35,329 nucleotides of DNA from an uncultured candidate division Zixibacteria bacterium (GTDB taxonomy: Bacteria; Zixibacteria; MSB-5A5; GN15; PGXB01): assembly GCA_937867135.1 (NCBI GenBank), contig CALMKK010000370.1:1-35329 (forward strand), given 5' to 3'. Positions 25,623 to 34,616 of the stretch are shown in pieces. Below the pieces are notes generated by a model. It was given only the letters and a program-made list of their open reading frames with translations, did not search any database and was not told the origin of the DNA. The first letter of the stretch is position 1; every line of letters starts with the position of its first letter. The position numbers and the translations under genes were made by a program.

Positions 25623-27387
25623 CCTGCCCTCCTTTATATTGAGGCAACTCTATATATATTCTCGGCAATCCTTCCTCGGAACTTTCCAATCCATAATTAC
25701 CGCCGTGATAACGAAGGGTTTCGCCGGCCACAATGATTGACAGTTTCTGCGTGCCTGTTGAATTGCCAAAGACTTGTTTCATCGTTTTTAAAACCTTGGC
25801 GCGCGACTCTTCGGTCCCGTTAAACCCGATGGTAAATTTTATCATCCCTTCGTGGATGCCGGTGGACAATTCCATCAGACATTCATCGGTCATCTCATCC
25901 AGGGCCGCCAGCAGAAATTGCAGAAGGGCATGTTGTAGTTGATCGGGGTTACCCCAGACCGCCAGTTTTTCGCTGGCCAGCCTCATAAACGGCGTCCGAT
26001 GGCGGTTACGGGTTTTGGAGGCCAACAGGCCGCTGGTTTGGACCACCAAACGGTTGAAGTCTATTTCCTGGGTTTTGGTCCGGCTGGCTTTCGAGAAATC
26101 AAGGACATGATGCAATACCGTTTCGGCCCGTTTGGTTTCGGAAATAATGATATTGAGGTATTCGGTATTGCTGTCATTTCCCCCCGATGAAAGCATGAGA
26201 TTGGCAAAGCCCCCGATAACGGTCAGGGGATTCCGCAATTCATGAGCAATTGATGAAGTCAATTCGCCGATGACGGACATTTTTTCGACTCGGATAATCT
26301 GCTCCTGCGATTCGGCCAATTGTTTATTCATTTCCTCCAATTCCTCAGTATGCTCGAGGAGATTATCGTAAAGCCGGGAGCGTTCAATGGCGACGGCCGT
26401 ATGGTTGGCGAAAATCTGAAGCAATTCCACTTCGGAGGAAATGATCCTTTTGCCGGTGATGCGGTTGTCGGCGGCGATGATGCCTAATATCTTGCCTTTC
26501 CCCACGATTGGAACCACGGCCAGATTTTCGGAATTCAGGCGGGTCATAATATCCCGTGAAGTCGAGGAAAGATCATCTTTGCCATGAATATTAATACCGC
26601 ATCGTTCTCGGGCCGCCCGGCTGAAAAAGGAGTCATCGGTTAAGGATACTCTCCACCCGGCTATGAATGAACTGAGAGTGTAATTTGAGGAATTCTCCCG
26701 CTCGCTGTAGTCGTCGAGCAATTCTTTCAAGGTTTTTTTCTGGCTGTCGAGACGCGACCAAATTTGTCCGGCCTCATCGGGATTTCTTGGCCCGACCGCC
26801 AGTTGCCCTTCGGCATATTCCCCGGATTCATTGGCGAGAAACAGGAAGGCGCGATTGAACCCGAGCCCCTGATTGGCGGTCACCCCGGTTAATATTATTT
26901 TTAAAACTTCATCCAAATCGGCCGTTGAAGACAAAGCCTCCGATACCTGCGACAAAATTGACAATTCCAGAATCGCTTCTTCGAGGTCGGCCTTTCGTTT
27001 GGAAATATCGGTCACATCCTGGACGATTCCCAGGACGCCGGCAATTTCGCCGGTGGGCATTCGATAAGGACTGCCGAAGACATTGAGGATGGCAAAATGC
27101 CCCAGGCGATTGGTGCAGCGATGTTCTTTTTTCTGGAAGGTCTGACCGTTTAGTATGGCATTGAAGCAGTCGCTGAGATCGCAATTAATGACGGACTCGA
27201 TATCCTGTACGGGCGCCCCGCACGCCTCATCGGCTCTTCCGAACCCGATGATGGCGGCGGCCGAAGCGTTGAAATATTCGATCACGCCGCACCGGTTAAT
27301 CATAAAGAATCCCAGCGGGGAATTGTCAAAATGGCTTTTCAAAAAAGTAACATCGATTTCCGTCGACGGAGTCCTGACATATTCCAT
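25615..27387 (-). CDS. PAS-GAF-HisKA sensor protein with degenerate HATPase domain
   Basis: PAS 'HFDNSPLGFFMINRCGVIEYFNASAAAIIGF'; GAF ending 'NHTAVAIERSRLYDNL'; H-box 'SSIAHELRNPLTVIGGF'; CA-like C-terminus without N, G1 and G2 box residues. Confidence 0.85.
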   Translation of the reverse strand: MEYVRTPSTEIDVTFLKSHFDNSPLGFFMINRCGVIEYFNASAAAIIGFGRADEACGAPVQDIESVINCDLSDCFNAILNGQTFQKKEHRCTNRLGHFAILNVFGSPYRMPTGEIAGVLGIVQDVTDISKRKADLEEAILELSILSQVSEALSSTADLDEVLKIILTGVTANQGLGFNRAFLFLANESGEYAEGQLAVGPRNPDEAGQIWSRLDSQKKTLKELLDDYSERENSSNYTLSSFIAGWRVSLTDDSFFSRAARERCGINIHGKDDLSSTSRDIMTRLNSENLAVVPIVGKGKILGIIAADNRITGKRIISSEVELLQIFANHTAVAIERSRLYDNLLEHTEELEEMNKQLAESQEQIIRVEKMSVIGELTSSIAHELRNPLTVIGGFANLMLSSGGNDSNTEYLNIIISETKRAETVLHHVLDFSKASRTKTQEIDFNRLVVQTSGLLASKTRNRHRTPFMRLASEKLAVWGNPDQLQHALLQFLLAALDEMTDECLMELSTGIHEGMIKFTIGFNGTEESRAKVLKTMKQVFGNSTGTQKLSIIVAGETLRYHGGNYGLESSEEGLPRIYIELPQYKGGQDA

Positions 27388-27391
27388 GGTT

Positions 27392-28267
27392 TTAAACTCC
27401 CGCCGAAGACTTTTGCAGATTTATCATTTTTATCTTGTTGCCGCTGCCGATATATGTTTCCGATACCAGGTCCTCGATTTTCAACAGTCGGCGATTGATT
27501 TGGGCGATTTTCAGCGATTCCTCTTCCACTGTTTTCAGGCGTTCCACTACTTTTTTATCCAAATCCTTATTCGTAAACAGCAGACATTGAATATTGCCGA
27601 CTATTACCGAAAGCGGATTATTGATTTCATGGTTTATTGAAACGGCCAATTGGCGGACCGCTTCCAGTTTTTCGCTGTCAATCCGGCTTTTCTGAACGGC
27701 CTTTAACTCCTTTTGCATTTTCAGCAAAATTTGATTTTTCCTCTCCAGTTCCCTCTGATAAAGAAGGCGTTCAATGGAGACGGCCAATTGGTCGCCGACC
27801 ACAAGCAGCAATTTCTGATCCTTATCTTGGAAAAAACCGGGCCGGCTGTGGGCGTAACTGACCGTCCCGATAATTTTATCTTCCACCAGAAGCGGAATTA
27901 TAAGAAAGGAGCTTTTGGCCTCTTCCGGCGGTCGATCCTGATTTTTCAGATTGGATAGAAGAATCGGCTTCTTCTGCTGGGCGGCCCAGGCGTTTAGGCC
28001 GCTGCCGGCATCGAACTGCACAAAATTAATCGGATCGATCTTCGGACCAAGGGTGACAACTTCCTCCAATTCCTTTTTCTTCCGGTTGAAAAGGTAAAGG
28101 GTTGATGATTCAAACGGAATGACGGTCTGAATTACTTCCAGAATCCGCTGAAAGGTTGCCTTAAGCGGCGGCTCCTTGCGTAATATCGCCGCAATTTCAT
28201 TGACGAGATTGATTTTGGTCCAGAACCGACTGACCGGCTCATCGTTCTTGTCATTCTTGCGAGTCAA
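27392..28267 (-). CDS. GAF-DHp protein (histidine-kinase-like, ends before an ATPase domain)
   Basis: GAF 'VIPFESSTLYLFNRKKKEL...SVSYAHSRPGFF'-type; H-box 'LAVSINHEINNPLSVIVGN'; stop ~75 aa after the His. Confidence 0.85.
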   Translation of the reverse strand: MTRKNDKNDEPVSRFWTKINLVNEIAAILRKEPPLKATFQRILEVIQTVIPFESSTLYLFNRKKKELEEVVTLGPKIDPINFVQFDAGSGLNAWAAQQKKPILLSNLKNQDRPPEEAKSSFLIIPLLVEDKIIGTVSYAHSRPGFFQDKDQKLLLVVGDQLAVSIERLLYQRELERKNQILLKMQKELKAVQKSRIDSEKLEAVRQLAVSINHEINNPLSVIVGNIQCLLFTNKDLDKKVVERLKTVEEESLKIAQINRRLLKIEDLVSETYIGSGNKIKMINLQKSSAGV

Positions 28268-28856
28268 AATGATTTCCTCTGGTTGCGGCTTTTATATCTT
28301 CAAATAAAGCCACCGCGGCCTTTTCTTCGAGCGCATCAAAAAGTGAAATTTTCTCATCGGCCGGGAGTTTCAGGGCCGGATCGGTCGGCTCATCATCGAT
28401 CAACTGCCATTGATCCGATCCCTTCATTTCCCAGTAAAATCGGTCCATCTTAGCCACCCGCCTTTTAGCCACATCGACAATGCGCAATTGCCCGGTAATA
28501 ATTCCATAAACCTGGTAGCGGTAGACCGCCAGCGGAACAACGGTTATTTTTTTCTGGATCAAATCAAGTTTTTCAACCGTGATATCGATCAGGAAGCGGG
28601 CCTTCTGAGCCTTCCCGCGCGTTATAACCTGTTCCAGATTTTCGAATTTTGCAGGTTTGGCGGCCTGAATATTAACGGCGAGGGGCTGATGATTAAGCGT
28701 CGAGAGTTTGTATTCCAATCTCTCGGCTAAATGGGAATCGGCGTAGGGACAAGCGGCCGGGCTAATATTGACGATGACCGAATCCTGAGCCCGGACGGCT
28801 AATCCGCCGACCAGCAACATGCTGGACAATATAATTGTTTTCACGCGATGATTCAT
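28251..28856 (-). CDS. Hypothetical exported protein
   Basis: Signal peptide 'MNHRVKTIILSSMLLVGGLAVRAQ'; no recognised domain. Confidence 0.7.
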   Translation of the reverse strand: MNHRVKTIILSSMLLVGGLAVRAQDSVIVNISPAACPYADSHLAERLEYKLSTLNHQPLAVNIQAAKPAKFENLEQVITRGKAQKARFLIDITVEKLDLIQKKITVVPLAVYRYQVYGIITGQLRIVDVAKRRVAKMDRFYWEMKGSDQWQLIDDEPTDPALKLPADEKISLFDALEEKAAVALFEDIKAATRGNHFDSQE

Positions 28857-29378
28857 CTATCGATCTTCCCCGGTTACTCTTTTGCGATAGACATACTTAT
28901 TCAGCATTTTCTTTATTCCTTCATCGAAAGAGGTCAGATTGCGCGGCAAAACTTCCATTTCAGCCGCGCTGAAAATATCGCGAAGATATTCTTTCGAGAC
29001 AAATTCAACGCCGACCAGCCATTCCTTGTCGTCGGCATCGACCCTTTTGACCATACCCACCACATTATCTATAACCTCGATATCCTGGAGGGAAAATCGA
29101 AGCAAAATTACGGCGCCTTCTTCGACCGGTTCGGCGGCGGCAATCAGCACGCCTCCGGCGGATATGTTGAGCACGGCGCCGTTATAGGATTGGCCGTCGC
29201 CGTCGGGCCAGAAGCCGCCGGCTGAGTTCTTTAGCAGCGCGAAGCGGACCGGTTCGGCAACCTGCAGACGAACGTACCGTCGCTGCTTATCGCTATGCAC
29301 ATTAAAAGGCGGTTTTAAATTAATGACATCCTTGTCAGTCGCCATCTCGGAAATTACTTTTACGCGGGACGGGTTCAT
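28857..29378 (-). CDS. PilZ domain protein
   Basis: 'RRYVRLQVAEPVRF...VLNISAGGVLI' matches RxxxR and (D/N)xSxxG. Confidence 0.85.
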   Translation of the reverse strand: MNPSRVKVISEMATDKDVINLKPPFNVHSDKQRRYVRLQVAEPVRFALLKNSAGGFWPDGDGQSYNGAVLNISAGGVLIAAAEPVEEGAVILLRFSLQDIEVIDNVVGMVKRVDADDKEWLVGVEFVSKEYLRDIFSAAEMEVLPRNLTSFDEGIKKMLNKYVYRKRVTGEDR

Positions 29379-30133
29379 ACAATTTTCCCTTCTATGGAAA
29401 CAATTTTATTATATTTTTCTATTAAATATTCGGTCAGAACGGAGCGGCCGGTTTCATCGAAGTCGAACATCTTAAGCGGCAAATTGCGAATAAGATTTTT
29501 GGGGAGTTTTTCCGCGCAATTTTCTCTTATGACAAATTCCACGCCGACTCGATTTAGATTATCTTCGTGGCGCTGGCGGTGGCGGATCCGTCCCACGAGA
29601 AGGCCCGGCAGATCAATTTCGGATAAGCCCAGATGGAGGACCACAAATCCCTCCGGGCCGATAAAGGTCGGAATTTTGACCAGCATACCGCCGCCGCCGA
29701 TATTAATGGTCGATGTTTCCAGCCATTTGAGTTTATTGAGGCGGATAAATCCGATATTAGTTTCATCGAAAAAGGTCAGTCGGACCTGATGTTCCAGATC
29801 AAGGCGCAGGAATTGCCGCTGCAATTCGGGACATACTTCGCCCGCTATAGGTATTTGCAGGCGACCGATTCGAGGAATCGCCAGCACCGATCTGAATTTA
29901 ACAGGTTCCCCTTTATAGTCGAATATCACTTCGATCCTTTGACCGGCAACCAGTTGATCGATACGGCCGCAGGAACCGGATCGATCTATGATTAATCGAT
30001 TATCGGTCAGGGCCGTAACGCGTGTCGTCAGTAAGTTCGACGGGAATTGTTCGGTGCGGAGATGAATTTCCCGACCCACCAGCCGGGAATAATCGATTTG
30101 GGCGCTGCTGATGACAACGGTTTCGCTGTTCAT
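29375..30133 (-). CDS. YcgR-like protein with PilZ domain
   Basis: N-terminal YcgR-like beta domain then 'RQFLRLDLEHQVRLTFF...TINIGGGGMLV'. Confidence 0.8.
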   Translation of the reverse strand: MNSETVVISSAQIDYSRLVGREIHLRTEQFPSNLLTTRVTALTDNRLIIDRSGSCGRIDQLVAGQRIEVIFDYKGEPVKFRSVLAIPRIGRLQIPIAGEVCPELQRQFLRLDLEHQVRLTFFDETNIGFIRLNKLKWLETSTINIGGGGMLVKIPTFIGPEGFVVLHLGLSEIDLPGLLVGRIRHRQRHEDNLNRVGVEFVIRENCAEKLPKNLIRNLPLKMFDFDETGRSVLTEYLIEKYNKIVSIEGKIV

Positions 30134-30882
30134 TATATCAGCCCTTTCCGGCGATCTTTTATCTGCTGCTCGAAAATAAATTTCACGATTTTGTTCTGAA
30201 TACTGTAATTGAAGGACTTCACCTGACTGGGCAAAAGATCAATTTCATTTTGACTGAAATATTTAAGCAAATTGCGATCGAGAATGAATTCCACCCCGGC
30301 AAATTTGTCTTCATCCATGCGCACGATGCGGCAACAGATAGCCGCCACCAGGCGCGGAATTCCCAGAATTTCGTATTTTGAAACCTTTATAAGAATAAGT
30401 TCACTCTTGGACAAATCATTTCCGGCTTTCATCAACAGGCCGCCCGCCGAAACATTGGCGGTGTGGGAATCTTTCCAAATAAGAGTGCTCATACCGCTCT
30501 CCAAAGACACACTTTTGAGCGGTGCATATTTCAAATCCAGACGCATATCAAGCCGCACGAATTGCCGCCTCTGGACGCGTTCCACGCCGCCGATATTGTA
30601 GAGTTGAATCATTTTGTCGTTCGAATTGGGAATCGGCCGCAATCGGGCCGAGAAACGATAAAGAGCGTCGGGCCGCATGAAATGCACATAGACAAAGGCA
30701 TTGGCCGTCAATAGCTTGTTACCGCCGATAAAATCCGGTTTGGTTATGAGCACGCCCTCGCTGTTGATATCCTCAACCCGTGAGACATATACTCCCTGCT
30801 CGCTCCCTTCACCGACCACTACCTCAATTCTCTCCCAGGGCTTGAGGAGAAAAGTATCAGTGCTTTGTTTAGTGCTCACCAT
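30133..30882 (-). CDS. YcgR-like flagellar brake protein with PilZ domain
   Basis: 'WERIEVVVGEGSEQGVYVSRVEDINSEGVLITKP' then 'RRQFVRLDMRLDLKYAPL...TANVSAGGLLM'. Confidence 0.85.
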   Translation of the reverse strand: MVSTKQSTDTFLLKPWERIEVVVGEGSEQGVYVSRVEDINSEGVLITKPDFIGGNKLLTANAFVYVHFMRPDALYRFSARLRPIPNSNDKMIQLYNIGGVERVQRRQFVRLDMRLDLKYAPLKSVSLESGMSTLIWKDSHTANVSAGGLLMKAGNDLSKSELILIKVSKYEILGIPRLVAAICCRIVRMDEDKFAGVEFILDRNLLKYFSQNEIDLLPSQVKSFNYSIQNKIVKFIFEQQIKDRRKGLI

Positions 30883-30890
30883 AATCGTCT

Positions 30891-32075
30891 TTAAACCGTC
30901 TTGGATGCCGCCAGATTGCTCCGCCCCTGCTCAATCGCCAATTCCAGAATTTTCCGGGCCATGGCGGTCCGACTCTGGTCGCCTTTATGTTTATAAATAA
31001 ATTCCTGACCGTTCCTGATGGTGGTATTGAAATATTCCCGCGCCAAATCAAAATTGCCGATTCGCCGTGAGAGTTCGGCAATCAGATACGAGGCCTGTAT
31101 CTGCTGATTTCCCTCGCCGATATCCCGGCCGTCTTCATAGGCACTTTTATAGTATTTCACCGCCAGTTCCAGGGCCTCTCGTTCGTTGCGCGGAATGCCG
31201 CTCCATTTTTCGGCCAGATGGCCCAAAAAATCATGGAAGGTCGGGAATTCATGAAATCCGAGCGGAACATCGCCATCAGCCGAGCCGACGGCCAGGCATT
31301 TGTGTTCCCGAAAGATGTCTTGCACGGCATCGATTTTCGAATCGGACAGCGATAATAATTCCCGAAGTGCGTTCAGCTCGGCTTCGTACTTATCGCGGAT
31401 TGGGTAAAGAGACGACTTTATTTCAGCCGAGATTTTTTCATCCTCGAATTGGGAAGCGGCGCATTTCTCAAAATCAAAAGATTTTACTTTAAGGTTGTAT
31501 ACGGATTGGCGCAAATTCTCGAGAATATCGCCCATTTCGGTAAGATGTCCCTTTAAGGCCTGCTGATTGGTGTTCTCTCCGGATGTCATCTCCCGGAAGA
31601 TCCATGCAATCCGCAGGTAGAAGCGCCCCAGATCAAGATCGACCTGTTTATCGTTGAGAGTCTCATCGACAACGGCCAGAATGATTTTCAATATGGCCGT
31701 CTCATTGGGATAGCGATGCGGGGCAAGTCGATCGCCGATAATTTTTAAAATAGAATCGGGCTGGGCCAGCATATCCAAATGCTTTTCCTTAACCGTCTTA
31801 AGGCGATAGGTCTTGAAATACTGATCCTCTTTCCATTCCTTGAAGCTGTTGGTGAATTCCCGGGTATAATGGCAACTGGTACAGGAAGCGGTAAAGAACA
31901 GAAGCGGATTATAGGCTTGATATCTGGGATTGCGCCATTTTCGTCCGGTGGGACAGAAATCGGTGTCCCGATCGGATTCCGTATAGGCGCCCATTCTGAG
32001 CGTTTCATATTCGTTTATGGTCTTGCAGATTGGACACTCGACCTTGGTTAGAAATACGGGTGTTTCCGATGCCAT
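30891..32075 (-). CDS. DUF2225 family protein (zinc-binding Cys pairs)
   Basis: 'VECPICKTINEYETLRMGAYTESDRDTDFCPT...YNPLLFFTASCTSCHYTREF' typical of DUF2225. Confidence 0.8.
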   Translation of the reverse strand: MASETPVFLTKVECPICKTINEYETLRMGAYTESDRDTDFCPTGRKWRNPRYQAYNPLLFFTASCTSCHYTREFTNSFKEWKEDQYFKTYRLKTVKEKHLDMLAQPDSILKIIGDRLAPHRYPNETAILKIILAVVDETLNDKQVDLDLGRFYLRIAWIFREMTSGENTNQQALKGHLTEMGDILENLRQSVYNLKVKSFDFEKCAASQFEDEKISAEIKSSLYPIRDKYEAELNALRELLSLSDSKIDAVQDIFREHKCLAVGSADGDVPLGFHEFPTFHDFLGHLAEKWSGIPRNEREALELAVKYYKSAYEDGRDIGEGNQQIQASYLIAELSRRIGNFDLAREYFNTTIRNGQEFIYKHKGDQSRTAMARKILELAIEQGRSNLAASKTV

Positions 32076-32515
32076 TAGCTGTTCCTCGCTATTCCTTGAA
32101 GATTCATATTTTGTTTAAGAAAGGAGAGTTCTCCGTCGGTAACTTTCAGCGTTTTCCGAATTTCGGCGCTGGTTTTCCGCTCCGCCAGCATCTCTTTGGC
32201 CAGGCGGATAATCTCCTGGCGATCACGGGTTTTGTGACCGTCGGCTGGGGCGCTTGCCGTGGAGCGATGGCTCCGACGCGGCCTGGTTGCATTCTCTTTT
32301 AAATTAATAAACTCGACATCCGGTTTCTTCTCCGGCGTTGGGCCGTTAGCCGGCATTTTGGGCAGGTTCAAAGGCGCGGTTCGGGACAGGGCGGCGCGCG
32401 TTGCCTGACGGCGTTCCGTCCAGAGTGAATAAATTACCGCCGTCAACAAGCCGGCTGTCACAAAACCGGCAAAATTCAATCCTATTTGCACTATCTGATC
32501 CGATGAAAATCCCAT
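32075..32515 (-). CDS. Membrane-anchored hypothetical protein with C-terminal helical domain
   Basis: N-terminal TM 'IGLNFAGFVTAGLLTAVIYSLW'; C-terminal 'IIRLAKEMLAERKTSAEIRKTLKVTDGELSFLKQ' HTH-like. Confidence 0.65.
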   Translation of the reverse strand: MGFSSDQIVQIGLNFAGFVTAGLLTAVIYSLWTERRQATRAALSRTAPLNLPKMPANGPTPEKKPDVEFINLKENATRPRRSHRSTASAPADGHKTRDRQEIIRLAKEMLAERKTSAEIRKTLKVTDGELSFLKQNMNLQGIARNS

Positions 32516-32533
32516 TTTATGTTTATCCTTTCC

Positions 32534-32836
32534 TCAGGCAGTTATGTCAAGATGCTCCTGCGGCGGGCCCTCTTCCTCATTGTCTTCATTGCCTGATTCT
32601 TCCTCTTTCTCATTATCTTTCTGCTTCTCTTCTTGTTGCTGTTTATCTTTGCTTATAATTACCGAATCGGTCTTTTCCGTTTCATGCGTCCTTTCGGCAT
32701 CGACACTGATCTTCTCCTTCAGGGCGGCGGCGAACTGCCGCTGCTCCATCTCGGAATGAGCCTTCTGCATTTGATTCAGTTTCCCCGCCACTTCCGCTTT
32801 GGAAAGGGCATCGGAAAGCTCCACCGGCCGAATCAT
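32534..32836 (-). CDS. Small hypothetical protein with charged Q/E/K-rich tail
   Basis: ORF in the fliA operon, 'KQQQEEKQKDNEKEEESGNEDNEEEG'. Confidence 0.6.
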   Translation of the reverse strand: MIRPVELSDALSKAEVAGKLNQMQKAHSEMEQRQFAAALKEKISVDAERTHETEKTDSVIISKDKQQQEEKQKDNEKEEESGNEDNEEEGPPQEHLDITA

Positions 32837-32851
32837 GACGCTGTTCCTTTT

Positions 32852-33733
32852 TTAACCGCTCAAAGCAAATCTCTCGCGAATCATTCCCCGGAGTTTCAGG
32901 ACAGCCTTGGTGTGTATCTGGGACACCCGCGATTCCGAAATCGACATGACTTCGCCGATTTCCTTGAGCGTCAGTTCTTCAAAATAGTACAGGGCGATGA
33001 CCAGTTTTTCCTGTTCGGTCAGACGGTCGATGGCCGTCACCAAAAACGCCCGCAATTCATCTTTTTCCAATTCTCCCAGGGCAGTGGCCCGATGTTCGTC
33101 GCGCACCGTTTCGATTCGCGGCACCTGATGATTATCGTCTTCGCGATAAATGGTTTCGTCAAGCGACAAAAGCGACGAGCCGGTGACATCGCCAATGGCC
33201 AGCATTAATTCCTCCACGGTACACCCCAGCCTTTCGGCCAGTTCGGCGTCGGTCGGGGGACGACCATAGTCATTTTCCAGAGACAAAAGGGCCCGCTCGA
33301 TTTCGCGGGATCGCGCCCGGGTCGAACGCGGCACCCAGTCCAGAGCCCGCAATTCATCCAGAATGGCACCCCGGATTCTGGGGACAGCGTAGGTCTCGAA
33401 CTTGACGCCCCGATCCGGATCGAAATTACGAAAGGCTTCGACCAGACCGATAACGCCGGTATTGATCAAATCCGACAATTCCACCGAACGGGGAAAGCCG
33501 ATCGCCATTCGTCCCGCAACGTTGCGAACTAACGGTAGGTACCGTCGGAGCAGCCGTGCCCGCACATCGGGATTGGCATCACGCTGATAGCGAAGCCAGT
33601 CGATGGTCATTTCAGTCACCTTCTTTTCGACTTTGACTTCCTCTTCGGGAGCCTTATAGACAGAAATCCGATGGGGCCTGTTCGCTTTAAGCTCAGCCCG
33701 TTTTACTTTTGGTTTTCGCGTCGTACTAATCAT
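32852..33733 (-). CDS. fliA: FliA/WhiG-family RNA polymerase sigma factor
   Basis: 'YLPLVRNVAGRMAIGFPRSVELSDLINTGVIGLVEAFRNFDPDRGVKFETYAVPRIRGAILDELRALDWVPRSTR'; region 4 'EKLVIALYYFEELTLKEIGEVMSISESRVSQIHTKAVLKLR'. Confidence 0.95.
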   Translation of the reverse strand: MISTTRKPKVKRAELKANRPHRISVYKAPEEEVKVEKKVTEMTIDWLRYQRDANPDVRARLLRRYLPLVRNVAGRMAIGFPRSVELSDLINTGVIGLVEAFRNFDPDRGVKFETYAVPRIRGAILDELRALDWVPRSTRARSREIERALLSLENDYGRPPTDAELAERLGCTVEELMLAIGDVTGSSLLSLDETIYREDDNHQVPRIETVRDEHRATALGELEKDELRAFLVTAIDRLTEQEKLVIALYYFEELTLKEIGEVMSISESRVSQIHTKAVLKLRGMIRERFALSG

Positions 33734-33740
33734 AAAAACG

Positions 33741-34616
33741 CTATTCCTCTTTTATATCGGCTAAAACCTTGGGAGTATTTATTTTCGTGGCCTGTTTTGT
33801 TGCTTCCGGCTCTTCATAGCCGGTTTTCTCTTTCCAGAGACGATTCCGTAAATACAAAAACCGTTCCGTACCGGGACCTTTCGGATCAATTTCGAAAAGA
33901 GATTTTTGCCCTGCGATTGATTCGATAATCGATTTGTCCTCAAGCAGATAGCCGGCATCAAAAGGAAGCCGCCCCAGAAAGGTCTCCGAGAGTGCGGTCA
34001 GTTTCTGATAAATGAAGGCCGCCTCACTGTAGTTTTGAACACGATTGATCAAAAGATGAACAGAGATTTTCCGGTTGGAACGAACAAGATATTTGAATAA
34101 TCCATAGGCGTCGGCGATCGACGTCAGCTCAGGATTTAAAACAATCAGATTGAGATCGGCCGCATTGGCCGCCAACGTAATCAGGTTTACCAATCCCGAC
34201 GGAGTGTCTATAAATATAAAATCATACGAGGCAAATATTTCGGGAATATCAGCCAGCAATCGGGCGAATGACGATTCGTCAAAAGCATTTTCTTGCGCGC
34301 CGACCGACGGAGAAGCAATGAATGAGAGGTGCGGCTGTACCATAACCGCCGCCGAAGCCACTATATTGCGATCGGCGATAATATCGGCCAGAGTGAATCG
34401 GGGAATAAAATTCCCCAAGATATGCTGATTGCCGAAATACCAATCGGCATCGATGACGAGGCATTCCGCACCGGTTTGAGCCGTCACAACGGCCAGGTTA
34501 TAAGCTGAGATCGATTTGCCGACCCCCCCTTTGCCCGAAAGGAAAGACACCACCAACGGCTTTCTATTGCTTTCGGAAAACAGACCGGGAAAATCGGTCA
34601 GACGATTATTAGGCAT
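33741..34616 (-). CDS. flhG: FlhG/MinD-like ATPase
   Basis: Deviant Walker A 'SFLSGKGGVGKSISAYNLAVV', 'DADWYFGNQH', 'FIFIDTPSG'; between fliA and flhF. Confidence 0.9.
   Translation of the reverse strand: MPNNRLTDFPGLFSESNRKPLVVSFLSGKGGVGKSISAYNLAVVTAQTGAECLVIDADWYFGNQHILGNFIPRFTLADIIADRNIVASAAVMVQPHLSFIASPSVGAQENAFDESSFARLLADIPEIFASYDFIFIDTPSGLVNLITLAANAADLNLIVLNPELTSIADAYGLFKYLVRSNRKISVHLLINRVQNYSEAAFIYQKLTALSETFLGRLPFDAGYLLEDKSIIESIAGQKSLFEIDPKGPGTERFLYLRNRLWKEKTGYEEPEATKQATKINTPKVLADIKEE

Noticed and set aside
32544-33208. Plus-strand ORFs opposite fliA and the acidic small protein
   Set aside because: Ser/Cys/Phe-rich translation of the antisense of a Lys/Glu-rich tail; not coding-like.
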